NCBI RefSeq assembly: GCF_004335085.1
Contig: NZ_RQRS01000003.1
Span: forward strand, 186,001 to 250,000
Source of the DNA: Pedobacter nototheniae
GTDB taxonomy: Bacteria > Bacteroidota > Bacteroidia > Sphingobacteriales > Sphingobacteriaceae
DNA: 64,000 nt
Direction: 5' to 3'
The notes beneath the pieces are model-generated. The model made no database searches. It was not told the DNA's origin and saw nothing but the letters and a program-made list of their open reading frames with translations. Both the position numbers and the translations under genes were made by a program. Position 1 is the stretch's first letter. Each line of letters opens with the position of its first letter. Below, one piece after another: positions 1 through 7,401 of this stretch.

Positions 1-512
1 CTAATAGCTTTAAAAGCTTTATTGCTAATTAATGGAGTAGTTGCGCCAGTTTTTGCTAAATCTAGTGCCGCAGCATCAGGAGATAAATTTATAAAACGGA
101 TGTATGCTTTAGTTGCATCCGGTGTGCTTACATCATCGGTCGTTAATAAGCCATCGAGTTGACCAGGTTTATTAATTAAATAAAAAGAAGAGTATTTATT
201 TTGTGCAAGCGTTAAATCTTTACTAAGCAAGCTTTCAGTATTGCTGGCCGTAGTAAACTTTAAAGTGTAAGTTCCAGGTGAGCCTGCTTTATAAACAGAT
301 GCGCCAGCAAATGGTAGCGCAACCGAATTTATTTGAGTACCACTCAAATAAACATTATAGGTAGCAGCAGTAGGCGAAGAGTTTACTACCCTTAAATTTG
401 TAACTGGCGTTTCTGTAGTGTCTGTCTTTTTACAAGCAACTATAGAAACTGCCATGGTTAGTAAAAGAAGTAGTTTAGGAGAAGATTTTTTTAATAATGT
501 AAAATTTTTCAT
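1..512 (-). CDS. DUF4397-type lipoprotein, 3' part beyond window edge
   Basis: I translated this by hand: an open frame starts with ATG at 512 on the minus strand and runs off the left edge (170 codons seen). Residues 1-27 form a lipoprotein signal: Lys-rich start, a Leu-rich core and a Cys at residue 27 (SIVAC followed by KK). The mature part opens with NLRVVNSSPTAATYNVYLSG and later has YIRFINLSPDAAALDL, the two 'R(V/F)xNxSPxA' strands typical of DUF4397 beta-sandwich repeats in Bacteroidota surface lipoproteins. The function of that family is not established. The gene diverges from the arginine cluster. The call of a lipoprotein is firm; the DUF4397 assignment is from motif recognition only. 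Confidence 0.7.
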   Translation of the reverse strand, partial: MKNFTLLKKSSPKLLLLLTMAVSIVACKKTDTTETPVTNLRVVNSSPTAATYNVYLSGTQINSVALPFAGASVYKAGSPGTYTLKFTTASNTESLLSKDLTLAQNKYSSFYLINKPGQLDGLLTTDDVSTPDATKAYIRFINLSPDAAALDLAKTGATTPLISNKAFKAI

Positions 513-1041
513 AATTCTTTTTTAGGTTTTAATTTGAACTGACCTGTACAGTTAAAACGATTGTTAGGTGGTATTCGCTACAGGCATGCAAATATTGTGT
601 TTAACGGGCATTGCATAGTGTTAAATGATGTTAAGCAGATGTTAATTTTTTATTGTCTTTTTAACGTTTTTAATATCATCTAAAGGATATAGCCACTTTT
701 AGTCAGGAGAATCCAATAAAATTCAGAAGAAATGATAAAAAAATGGGCATAATATTGCGTAACTCGATTTTTATTTAAACCTTTGCACCTCAATAGAGTT
801 AAAGCCGTTTTAATACGCAAGAAATGATTAAACAATTTTTATATAAACTTTCTGTTTTCACAGCGCAAGTCGTTGCTGAGAAGAGTATGTTTATTAATCA
901 TTTTCGGTCCGCATTCTATTACCCCTTAAGTCGGCAAAATTTTACGCCGCGTATTTAGTACATCTTACTAATACTATGAGGAATTGATCCTCTCTAAAAA
1001 CCCAATTAACAAGAATACCTTAATTTTTCGTTAGAAAACGA
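513..1041. other. Divergent intergenic region and probable long leader of the arginine cluster
   Basis: These 529 bases carry no convincing ORF. They separate the DUF4397-type lipoprotein (minus) from the first arginine-cluster gene (plus). A candidate promoter at 755-784 would leave a leader of about 250 nt. Visible structure in that leader: a CGGC/GCCG hairpin around the AAAATTTT at about 932-950; a perfect 5-bp hairpin GAGGA-ATTGA-TCCTC at 978-992; and a perfect 6-bp hairpin TTCGTT-AGAA-AACGAA at 1027-1042 whose last base is the A of the start codon. No U-tract follows any of them, and I recognise no known riboswitch. Confidence 0.45.
755..784 (+). promoter_or_regulatory. Candidate promoter of the arginine cluster
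   Basis: A TTG at 755-757 is followed after 19 bases by AACCTTTG at 777-784. This fits the Bacteroidota housekeeping pattern TTG-N19-TAnnTTTG with one mismatch in the -7 box. Transcription would start near 790, about 250 nt before the GNAT gene. It is the best match in the region but not unique in such AT-rich DNA. Confidence 0.35.
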
Positions 1042-1740
1042 ATGGATATTAATGAATTTATAGTACAGGTTGCAATCTCTGAACATCGTGTGTTTGCAGA
1101 AGAAATTGTTACTGAAATGGCAGAATCTGCGAAAGCTCGTGGTACGGGCATTGCTAAGCGTTCTCCAGAATATGTTGCCGGAAAAATGGAAGAAGGCAAA
1201 GCGGTAATTGCCTTCCATAAAGATGGTACATGGGCAGGGTTTTGCTATATCGAAACCTGGAGCCACGGTCAGTTTGTAGCCAACTCAGGCCTCATAGTAA
1301 GTCCGAAATTTAGAAAAGCTGGTTTGGCCCATGCCATTAAAGAAAAAGTTTTCGAGCTATCTCGATCACTATATCCTAAAGCAAAAATATTTGGTTTAAC
1401 CACCGGTCTTGCCGTAATGAAAATCAATTCCGATTTAGGGTATGAGCCTGTAACCTACTCTGAATTAACACAGGATGAAGAATTTTGGAAAGGGTGCCAA
1501 AGTTGCGTTAACTTCGAAATTTTAAAAATGAAGGAGCGTAAAAACTGCATGTGTACAGCTATGCTTTACGATCCGGCTACCCAAAAGCATGATGCAGCCA
1601 AGCGTTTTGCTGAAGAATTAGAAAAGAAACCCAAATTATATGAGCGTTTTATGCGCATTAAACAACGTTTAGTTGTTAAACCGAAACCAAAAACCGGGTT
1701 AAAGGCCCTTTTGTTTTTATTTACCTTATTATTTAAATAG
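1042..1740 (+). CDS. GNAT-family acyltransferase heading the arginine cluster (candidate glutamate N-acyltransferase)
   Basis: This is a 232-residue protein with a GNAT fold in about residues 45-150: AVIAFHKDGTWAGFCYIETW, then the acyl-CoA loop region VSPKFRKAGLAHAIKEKV. After the fold comes an unusual four-cysteine module, CxxC at 152/155 and CxC at 169/171, followed by a basic tail ending in a hydrophobic stretch. No argA or argJ is seen in the cluster, although every later arginine gene is here, and argG follows after one base. I therefore infer that this enzyme acylates glutamate (succinyl- or acetyl-CoA donor) as the first step. That is context inference; the sequence shows only a GNAT. 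The start at 1042 sits at the edge of a small hairpin. Confidence 0.75.
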   Translation: MDINEFIVQVAISEHRVFAEEIVTEMAESAKARGTGIAKRSPEYVAGKMEEGKAVIAFHKDGTWAGFCYIETWSHGQFVANSGLIVSPKFRKAGLAHAIKEKVFELSRSLYPKAKIFGLTTGLAVMKINSDLGYEPVTYSELTQDEEFWKGCQSCVNFEILKMKERKNCMCTAMLYDPATQKHDAAKRFAEELEKKPKLYERFMRIKQRLVVKPKPKTGLKALLFLFTLLFK

Positions 1741-1741
1741 C

Positions 1742-2932
1742 ATGAAGAAAAAAGTCGTTTTAGCTTTTAGCGGAGGTTTGGATACCTCATTTTGTTGTAT
1801 TTACCTTGCACAGGATCGTGGCTTGGAGGTTCACTCTGTAATTGTAAATACTGGTGGTTTTTCTGAAGAAGAGCTTAAGGAAATTGAAAAACGTGCATAC
1901 GCTTTAGGCGTGGCTTCGCATGCTGTGGTTGATGAAACCGAAGATTATTATAATGAGTGTATTAAATACTTGATTTTTGGTAATGTATTAAAAAATGCTA
2001 CTTATCCGCTTTCTGTTAGTGCAGAACGTGTAAGCCAGGCAACAGCAATTGCCAATTATGTAAAAAAAATCGGCGCTGATTATGTAGCACACGGTAGCAC
2101 AGGGGCTGGTAACGATCAGGTTCGTTTCGATATGATTTTTAATATCTTAATTCCTGGTGTCGAAATTATTACCCCAATCAGAGATTTGAAATTATCCCGC
2201 GAAGCGGAAATAGAATATTTAAACAATCATGGTGTTGAATATAGTGCGGCAAAAGCTCAATACTCAATAAACAAAGGTTTGTGGGGAACATCTGTAGGTG
2301 GAAAAGAAACTCTAACTTCTAACGAAACTTTACCAGAAAGTGCATGGCCAACTCAGGTAACAAAAACTGAAAGCCGTAAAATTGAATTAACTTTCGAAAA
2401 AGGCGAATTAGTTGCATTAGATGGTGAAACATTAGCACCAGTTAAAGCGATTCAAAAATTGCAAGCCATTGCTCAAGCTTATGGTATTGGAAGAGATATC
2501 CATGTGGGCGATACTATCATTGGTATTAAAGGCCGTGTTGGTTTTGAGGCTGCGGCTCCAATTATTATCATAAAAGCACACCATACTTTAGAAAAACATA
2601 CATTAACTAAATGGCAGTTAAGCTGGAAAGAGCAATTGTCATCATTCTATGGTAACTGGTTGCACGAAGGTCAATTTCATGATCCAATTATGCGCAATAT
2701 TGAAAGCTTTTTAGCTGATACTCAGAAAGTAGTAAGCGGTAAAGTATTTGTTGAGTTATTGCCATATCGTTTCCAAATTATTGGCATTGAATCTAATCAT
2801 GATTTAATGAGTAATAAATTTGGTAGCTACGGTGAAATGAACAACGCCTGGAGTGGAGAAGATGTTAAAGGTTTCTCTAAAATATTTGGTAACCAGGTAA
2901 TGATTTGGCATAAAGTTAACAACGAGGCGTAG
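1742..2932 (+). CDS. argG: Argininosuccinate synthase
   Basis: This enzyme joins citrulline and aspartate at the cost of ATP to give argininosuccinate, the penultimate arginine step, in the cytoplasm. At 396 residues it has the usual family length. The N-terminal PP-loop VLAFSGGLDTSFCC (residues 5-18) is the diagnostic ATP pyrophosphatase motif. Other conserved blocks are HGSTGAGNDQVRFD and the tail around SNHDLMSNKFGSYGEMNNAW. It starts one base after the GNAT stop, so the two are almost certainly cotranscribed. Nothing is missing. Confidence 0.95.
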   Translation: MKKKVVLAFSGGLDTSFCCIYLAQDRGLEVHSVIVNTGGFSEEELKEIEKRAYALGVASHAVVDETEDYYNECIKYLIFGNVLKNATYPLSVSAERVSQATAIANYVKKIGADYVAHGSTGAGNDQVRFDMIFNILIPGVEIITPIRDLKLSREAEIEYLNNHGVEYSAAKAQYSINKGLWGTSVGGKETLTSNETLPESAWPTQVTKTESRKIELTFEKGELVALDGETLAPVKAIQKLQAIAQAYGIGRDIHVGDTIIGIKGRVGFEAAAPIIIIKAHHTLEKHTLTKWQLSWKEQLSSFYGNWLHEGQFHDPIMRNIESFLADTQKVVSGKVFVELLPYRFQIIGIESNHDLMSNKFGSYGEMNNAWSGEDVKGFSKIFGNQVMIWHKVNNEA

Positions 2933-2940
2933 CCTCTGAG

Positions 2941-3017
2941 TTTAAAGGTATAAGGTTAAAGGCGTAAGGTTAATACGCCCAAACCCTAAGCCTTAAACGC
3001 CAAGCCCTATACCTTAA
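2941..3017 (+). repeat. Iterated-word inverted repeat between argG and the cupin gene
   Basis: The stretch is built from variants of AAGGTATAAGG / AAGGCGTAAGG on the left and their complements (CCTTAAACGCC, CCCTATACCTTAA) on the right, giving a long imperfect hairpin of about 27 bases per arm. The right arm ends two bases before the cupin ATG at 3020. The same terminal word, TTATACCTTAAT with one change, precedes argF' at 6187-6198. No U-tract follows, so it is not an obvious terminator. Confidence 0.6.
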
Positions 3018-3019
3018 TT

Positions 3020-3370
3020 ATGAATAAAATCCTTTCAAAAGAAAATTGTGTAAACCATTATAAATGGGGTAACAATTGCGACGGATGGAACTTTATAAGC
3101 AAACCCGAGGCGGCAATTAAGCAAGAGTTAATGCCTGCAAAAAGCGCCGAAAAGTTGCATTTCCATACCTATGCTGAACAGTTTTTCTTTATTTTAAAGG
3201 GAGAAGCTACATTTTTAATTGAAGGCGAAACTGTTAATGTTACTGCAAATGCCGGATTGCAAATTAAAGCTGGCAACAAACATAAAATCATGAACGAGAG
3301 TGACCATGATTTAGAATTTATTTTATTCTCTTATCCATCTACGCAAAATGACAGAACAGATTGTGAATAG
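3020..3370 (+). CDS. Single-domain cupin protein
   Basis: This is a small beta-barrel cupin of 116 residues. Motif 1 is LHFHTYAEQFFFILKGEA (His47, His49 and Glu53 as likely metal ligands) and motif 2 lies around AGLQIKAGNKHKIMN. Such proteins bind small ligands or catalyse isomerase or dioxygenase reactions; the substrate cannot be read from sequence. It lies between argG and argC, and its 3' end overlaps argC by 23 bases, so its translation may be coupled to argC. It is not a known arginine enzyme. A mannose-6-phosphate isomerase-like or sensing role is possible but unsupported. Confidence 0.85.
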   Translation: MNKILSKENCVNHYKWGNNCDGWNFISKPEAAIKQELMPAKSAEKLHFHTYAEQFFFILKGEATFLIEGETVNVTANAGLQIKAGNKHKIMNESDHDLEFILFSYPSTQNDRTDCE

Positions 3371-4373
3371 TAAAAAAATTAAAGCAGGGATTATTGGTGG
3401 TGCCGGATACACCGGAGGCGAAATGCTTCGTATTTTGGTTAATCACCCAAACGTAGAAATTGCTTTTGTAAATAGCAGTAGTAACGCAGGTAATTTTATA
3501 TCTGATGTGCATACCGATTTATTTGGTGATACAGATTTAAAATTTACAAGTGAACTACCTCAGGATATTGATGTTTTATTTTTATGTGTTGGGCATGGCG
3601 ATGCGAAGAAATTTTTGGCAGCGAACCCAATAAATGATAATATTAAAATTATCGATTTATCTCAGGATTTTAGACTTCATGCTAATTCCAGTTTTAACAC
3701 GCCTGATTCAGACCTTAAAACGAAAGATTTTGTTTATGGTTTGCCCGAACTAAATAGCGAAATTATAAAAAGTGCTAAAAACATAGCTAATCCTGGGTGT
3801 TTTGCAACTTGTATTCAGTTGGGTTTATTACCGCTGGCTTCTGCAGGGTTAATTAAAAATGAGGTTCATATTAATGCAACAACGGGATCTACTGGTGCCG
3901 GACAAAGCTTGGCACCGACTTCACATTTTAGCTGGAGAAATAATAATCTTTCTGTTTATAAAGCATTTGAGCATCAGCATTTGAATGAAATTAGTGAAAG
4001 CCTTGTGCAATTACAACCTTCGTTAGCCGAAGCTTTAAATTTTGTTCCACAACGTGGTGATTTTACCCGTGGTATTTTAGCTGCCATTTACACAGAAAGC
4101 GACTTAACTTTAGAGGAAGCACAAAAACTTTATGAAGATTATTATAGTGCTCATCCTTTTACACATGTAAGTCGGAAAAATATAGACTTAAAGCAGGTTG
4201 TAAACACCAATAAAGCATTGATTCATATTGAAAAACATGGCGATAAATTATTTATCATCAGCATTATTGATAACCTGTTAAAAGGTGCAAGCGGACAAGC
4301 GGTTCAGAATATGAACTTAATGTTTGGCTTGGAAGAAACAGCAGGACTGCGTTTAAAGGCAGCGAATTTTTGA
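3348..4373 (+). CDS. argC: N-acetyl(succinyl)-gamma-glutamyl-phosphate reductase
   Basis: This NADPH-dependent enzyme reduces the acylated glutamyl phosphate to the semialdehyde, the third arginine step. The N-terminal Rossmann motif is AGIIGGAGYTGGEMLRIL (residues 13-30). The active-site cysteine is Cys151 in NPGCFATC, followed by TTGSTGAGQSLAPTSHFSWR. Its 341 residues match the family. The start at 3348 lies inside the cupin gene and gives a short lead (MTEQIVNSKK) before the fold; a later start would cut into it. In related organisms argD usually follows closely; here an inserted element of about 540 bp intervenes. Confidence 0.94.
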   Translation: MTEQIVNSKKIKAGIIGGAGYTGGEMLRILVNHPNVEIAFVNSSSNAGNFISDVHTDLFGDTDLKFTSELPQDIDVLFLCVGHGDAKKFLAANPINDNIKIIDLSQDFRLHANSSFNTPDSDLKTKDFVYGLPELNSEIIKSAKNIANPGCFATCIQLGLLPLASAGLIKNEVHINATTGSTGAGQSLAPTSHFSWRNNNLSVYKAFEHQHLNEISESLVQLQPSLAEALNFVPQRGDFTRGILAAIYTESDLTLEEAQKLYEDYYSAHPFTHVSRKNIDLKQVVNTNKALIHIEKHGDKLFIISIIDNLLKGASGQAVQNMNLMFGLEETAGLRLKAANF

Positions 4374-4393
4374 TAAGAACAACGCTAAAAGAA

Positions 4394-4931
4394 TAAAGTC
4401 CAAAGACCAAAGCAATGATAGCGTGGAACCAGCATAAAGTAAATAGTGATTTAAATATTGCAATAAGCTTTGGTCTTTTTGCTTTTACCCTTAAGGTTAG
4501 AAAATGAGAGATTATCAAAAATTAGACGTTTGGAAAAAATCACATCTGATGGTTTTATATATTTACAAAGTTATTTTACCTGCATTTCCACCTCATGAAA
4601 AATATGATTTACATAGTCAAGTAAAAAGAGCTGCTTATTCGGTTCCATTAAATATAGTTGAGGGTGCAGGACGGCGTACTGAAAAAGATTTTGCTCATTT
4701 TCTTGATAATGCCTTAGGTTCGGTTCAAGAAATGGAATATGCCTGTTTTCTTGCAAAGGATTTAGAATATTTGGAAGAAAGCAAATATTTAGAAATTTAT
4801 AAAATGGCCGGCGAAGTTAAAGCTATGTTAATTGGCTTAATTAAGCATTTACGACCACAATAACTCATCGATTAAATTCTTAAGAGTTAAGCTTATTGAA
4901 ATATTACAGGAGCTTTGGTCTTTAGTCTTTA
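4394..4931 (+). mobile_element. IVS-like cassette: four-helix-bundle ORF enclosed by nested inverted repeats
   Basis: Two nested inverted repeats surround the ORF at 4504-4863. The outer arms are 4394-4413 and 4912-4931 (18 of 20 bases complementary, with a perfect 12-base core AAAGACCAAAGC/GCTTTGGTCTTT). The inner arms are 4454-4470 and 4889-4905 (16 of 17; AAGCTTATTG core). A third copy of the core at 4467-4478 can pair with the left outer arm instead, forming a small local hairpin. The right end continues as TCTTTAG words up to the argD start. ORF-in-a-stem-loop is the layout of 23S rRNA intervening sequences, whose ORFs belong to the same protein family. Mobility is inferred; target duplications were not identified. 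Confidence 0.45.
4504..4863 (+). CDS. Four-helix-bundle protein (23S rRNA intervening-sequence / Avd-like family)
   Basis: This is a 119-residue helical protein with the family landmarks LDVWKKSHLMVLYIYK near the N terminus, an SQVKRAAYSVPLNIVEGAG block at about residues 38-56, and DFAHFLDNALGSVQEMEYAC. These match the four-helix-bundle family found as ORFs in spirochaete and other 23S rRNA intervening sequences, related to the accessory protein Avd of diversity-generating retroelements. Members are basic and thought to bind nucleic acid; the role of free-standing copies is unknown. No reverse transcriptase or rRNA is present in the window. It interrupts argC-argD inside the nested repeats described for 4394-4931. 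Confidence 0.88.
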   Translation: MRDYQKLDVWKKSHLMVLYIYKVILPAFPPHEKYDLHSQVKRAAYSVPLNIVEGAGRRTEKDFAHFLDNALGSVQEMEYACFLAKDLEYLEESKYLEIYKMAGEVKAMLIGLIKHLRPQ

Positions 4932-4950
4932 GTCTTTAATCTTAAAAAAA

Positions 4951-6081
4951 ATGAATTTATTCGACGTTTACCCACTTAACGATATAGAAATTACAAAAGC
5001 ATCAGGCAGCAATGTTTGGGATGCTAATGATCAAAAATATTTAGATTTATACGGCGGTCACGCTGTAATTTCTATTGGGCATACACACCCAAACTATGTA
5101 AAACGTTTAACAGACCAACTGGGAAAGGTTGGGTTTTACTCTAACTCAGTTAAAATTCCATTACAGGTTCAACTGGCAGAGAAATTAGGACAAGTATCTG
5201 GTAAGAAAGACTTCCAATTATTTTTATGTAATTCTGGCGCTGAGGCAAATGAAAATGCACTAAAACTTGCCTCATTTTATAATGGCAGAAAAAAGGTAAT
5301 TGCTTTTACAGGTGCTTTTCATGGTCGTACATCTTTAGCGGTAGCCGTAACCGACAATCCCAAAATTGTGGCACCAATTAATCAAACTGAAAATGTAATA
5401 TTCTTGCCTCATAACAATGAAGTAGCCCTAGAAGAAACCTTTAAAGCACAAGGAAATGAAATTTGTGCCGTAATTATAGAAGGCATTCAAGGTGTTGGAG
5501 GAATTAAAGAGGCTTCAAAAAGTTTCCTTCAAAAAATTCGTTCGCTTTGCGATGAGTATAATGCCGTATACATTGCAGATAGCGTTCAATGCGGTTATGG
5601 CCGTACAGGGTTGTTCTATTCGCATGATTATGCAGGTGTAGAAGCCGATGTTTATACTATGGCAAAAGGAATGGGAAATGGTTTTCCGGTTGCCGGAATT
5701 TCAATTGCACCTAAATTTAAACCTTGGCATGGCGAATTAGGCACAACTTTTGGCGGTAACCACTTGGCTTGCGCAGCAGCTTTAGCCGTGTTAGAAGTTA
5801 TGGAGCAAGATAGCCTAATGAAGAATGCGGAAGAAGTTGGCAATTACTTAATTACCCAATTAAAGAAATTTGAACAAGTAGTTGAAGTTCGTGGCCGTGG
5901 CTTAATGATTGGTATTGAATTACCTGCAGAACTTGCCCATGTTAAAAAAGAGCTTTTATTTACACACCATATTTTTACTGGCGAAGCAAAACCAAACGTT
6001 ATACGCTTGTTGCCAGCTTTGAACTTAACTAAAGAGCATGCTGATGAATTTTTAGCAGCTTTTGGAAAGCTAGTGAAGTAG
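4951..6081 (+). CDS. argD: Acetyl(succinyl)ornithine aminotransferase
   Basis: This PLP enzyme of the class III aminotransferases converts acylated glutamate semialdehyde to acylated ornithine using glutamate as amino donor. At 376 residues it has the compact ArgD length. Motifs are LCNSGAEANENALKLA (about 92-107), AFHGRT (122-127), IADSVQCGYGRTG (208-220) and YTMAKGMGNG with the PLP lysine Lys239. The start at 4951 follows an iterated TCTTTAG tract and an A-run (4918-4950). Its normal neighbour argC has been pushed away by the four-helix-bundle cassette. Confidence 0.94.
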   Translation: MNLFDVYPLNDIEITKASGSNVWDANDQKYLDLYGGHAVISIGHTHPNYVKRLTDQLGKVGFYSNSVKIPLQVQLAEKLGQVSGKKDFQLFLCNSGAEANENALKLASFYNGRKKVIAFTGAFHGRTSLAVAVTDNPKIVAPINQTENVIFLPHNNEVALEETFKAQGNEICAVIIEGIQGVGGIKEASKSFLQKIRSLCDEYNAVYIADSVQCGYGRTGLFYSHDYAGVEADVYTMAKGMGNGFPVAGISIAPKFKPWHGELGTTFGGNHLACAAALAVLEVMEQDSLMKNAEEVGNYLITQLKKFEQVVEVRGRGLMIGIELPAELAHVKKELLFTHHIFTGEAKPNVIRLLPALNLTKEHADEFLAAFGKLVK

Positions 6082-6151
6082 CTAAAAACACGACAAAATG
6101 AACAAATGAAGTTAGGGCATTGCTAATTTTATTTTTTAAAATTTTTAAGAG

Positions 6152-6198
6152 CAGGTAAAGGGGATCTTAAACCCTAAACCTTAAACCTTATACCTTAA
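6152..6198 (+). repeat. Iterated CCTTAAA-type words directly upstream of argF'
   Basis: The bases before the argF' ATG (6200) consist of repeated CTTAAACC / CCTTATACC words, ending TTATACCTTAAT at 6187-6198. Nearly the same ending precedes the cupin ATG at 3020. The first half of the argD-argF' gap (6082-6150) holds only an AT-rich stretch. The tract is low in structure and could serve as an unstructured translation start region in a genome that lacks Shine-Dalgarno sites. Confidence 0.5.
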
Positions 6199-6199
6199 T

Positions 6200-7174
6200 A
6201 TGAAACTTTTCACTTCCGTACACGATGTACCAAGCATCAAACAATTTGTAAAAGATGCGCTTGAATTAAAGGCGAATCCATACGCACACCAAAGTTTAGG
6301 TAAAAATAAAACTTTAGGATTGGTATTTATGAATCCAAGCTTACGTACCCGTTTAAGTACCCAAAAAGCAGCTTTAAACTTAGGCATGAATGTGATGGTG
6401 ATGAACATGGATAAAGAGGGCTGGGCTTTAGAAACTCAGGATGGCGTGGTGATGAATGGCTCAACTGTAGAGCACATTCGTGAGGCTGCTGCTGTTATGG
6501 GGCAATATTGCGATATTTTGGGACTACGTTCTTTTCCAAAATTAAATAACCGTGAGGAAGATTATAGCGAAGATTTCTTTAATAAATTTGTAAAGTATTG
6601 CGCCGTCCCAGTGGTGAGTTTAGAAAGTGCTACACGCCACCCTTTACAAAGTTTTGCAGATATTATTACCATTCATGAAACATGGACAAAAAAACCAGAT
6701 GGCTCAAAGCCTAAAGTAGTTTTGGCATGGGCACCTCATGTAAAAGCATTACCGCAAGCGGTACCAAACTCTTTTGCAGAGTGGATGTGTAAAGCGCAAG
6801 AAGAAGGAATGATCGATTTTACCATTGCCCAGCCTGAAGGTTATGAACTTGCGGAAGATTTTACGCCGGGTGCCAAAATTGAATATAATTTAGAAGAGGC
6901 TTTGGCAGATGCAGATTACGTTTACGTAAAAAACTGGAGCAGTTATAAAGAATATGGTAAAGTTTTAACCTATCCAGATGGATGGATGATGAACAACGAA
7001 AAGTTAAAACTGACCAACGATGCTAAAATAATGCATTGTTTACCTGTTCGCCGCGATCTAGAACTATCTTCAGAAATTTTGGATGGACCAAATTCTTTGG
7101 TTATTCATGAAGCAGGAAATCGTTTATGGGCAGCACAAGCCGTTATTAAAGCAATGCTAGAAGAATTGAAATAG
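6200..7174 (+). CDS. argF': N-succinyl(acetyl)ornithine carbamoyltransferase
   Basis: This carbamoyltransferase acts on acylated ornithine, giving acylcitrulline. The carbamoyl-phosphate site is NPSLRTRLST (residues 45-54), differing from the STRT of ordinary ornithine carbamoyltransferase. Also seen are HPLQSFADII and HCLPVRRDLELSSE, the latter replacing the HCLP-A of OTC. Length is 324 residues. Residue 90 (in GSTVEHIREAA) is Val. In studied enzymes the acetyl-specific type has Glu here (92 in Xanthomonas) and the Bacteroides succinyl-specific type has Pro90; small or nonpolar residues favour succinylornithine. I therefore favour succinylornithine, as inference. ArgE then deacylates the citrulline product. 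Confidence 0.9.
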   Translation: MKLFTSVHDVPSIKQFVKDALELKANPYAHQSLGKNKTLGLVFMNPSLRTRLSTQKAALNLGMNVMVMNMDKEGWALETQDGVVMNGSTVEHIREAAAVMGQYCDILGLRSFPKLNNREEDYSEDFFNKFVKYCAVPVVSLESATRHPLQSFADIITIHETWTKKPDGSKPKVVLAWAPHVKALPQAVPNSFAEWMCKAQEEGMIDFTIAQPEGYELAEDFTPGAKIEYNLEEALADADYVYVKNWSSYKEYGKVLTYPDGWMMNNEKLKLTNDAKIMHCLPVRRDLELSSEILDGPNSLVIHEAGNRLWAAQAVIKAMLEELK

Positions 7175-7377
7175 GATTTGTTGTTTACGGAATTTGTTAA
7201 AAATCTGTAGACAACAGAGTTTGTTTATAATTCTTGAATACAATGATGTTTGTTTACAGAATTTTATGTAAAACCGTAATCAAATATCCTTGTTAACGAT
7301 TTCTGTAATCAAATGTTTTTGTTTTCGATAAAATTCATTTTATTGTTCGCAAGTTTTTTTGCTGACTTAAAAATGAC
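7175..7377. other. Spacer with degenerate repeats between argF' and fic
   Basis: This 203-base stretch has no ORF. It contains degenerate repeated pieces: TTTGTTTACAGAATTT and TTGTTTACGGAATTTGTT variants, and GTAATCAAAT twice (at about 7278 and 7306). It ends at the fic promoter. No terminator hairpin for argF' was found. The repeats are imperfect and may simply reflect low complexity. Confidence 0.35.
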
Positions 7378-7385
7378 TATTTTTG
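7358..7385 (+). promoter_or_regulatory. Promoter of the fic gene
   Basis: TTTG at 7358-7361 lies 16 bases before TATTTTTG at 7378-7385, which fully matches the -7 consensus TAnnTTTG. The fic ATG at 7402 would have a leader of only about 10-15 nt. This suggests fic has its own promoter inside the arginine cluster. Confidence 0.5.
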
Positions 7386-7401
7386 TAATCTAATAAAAGA
7401 A

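Noticed and set aside
870..1000. Known riboswitch upstream of the arginine cluster
   Set aside because: No recognised class consensus is present; only small hairpins are visible.
4504..4863. Diversity-generating retroelement (Avd accessory gene)
   Set aside because: No reverse transcriptase, template repeat or variable repeat was found near it.
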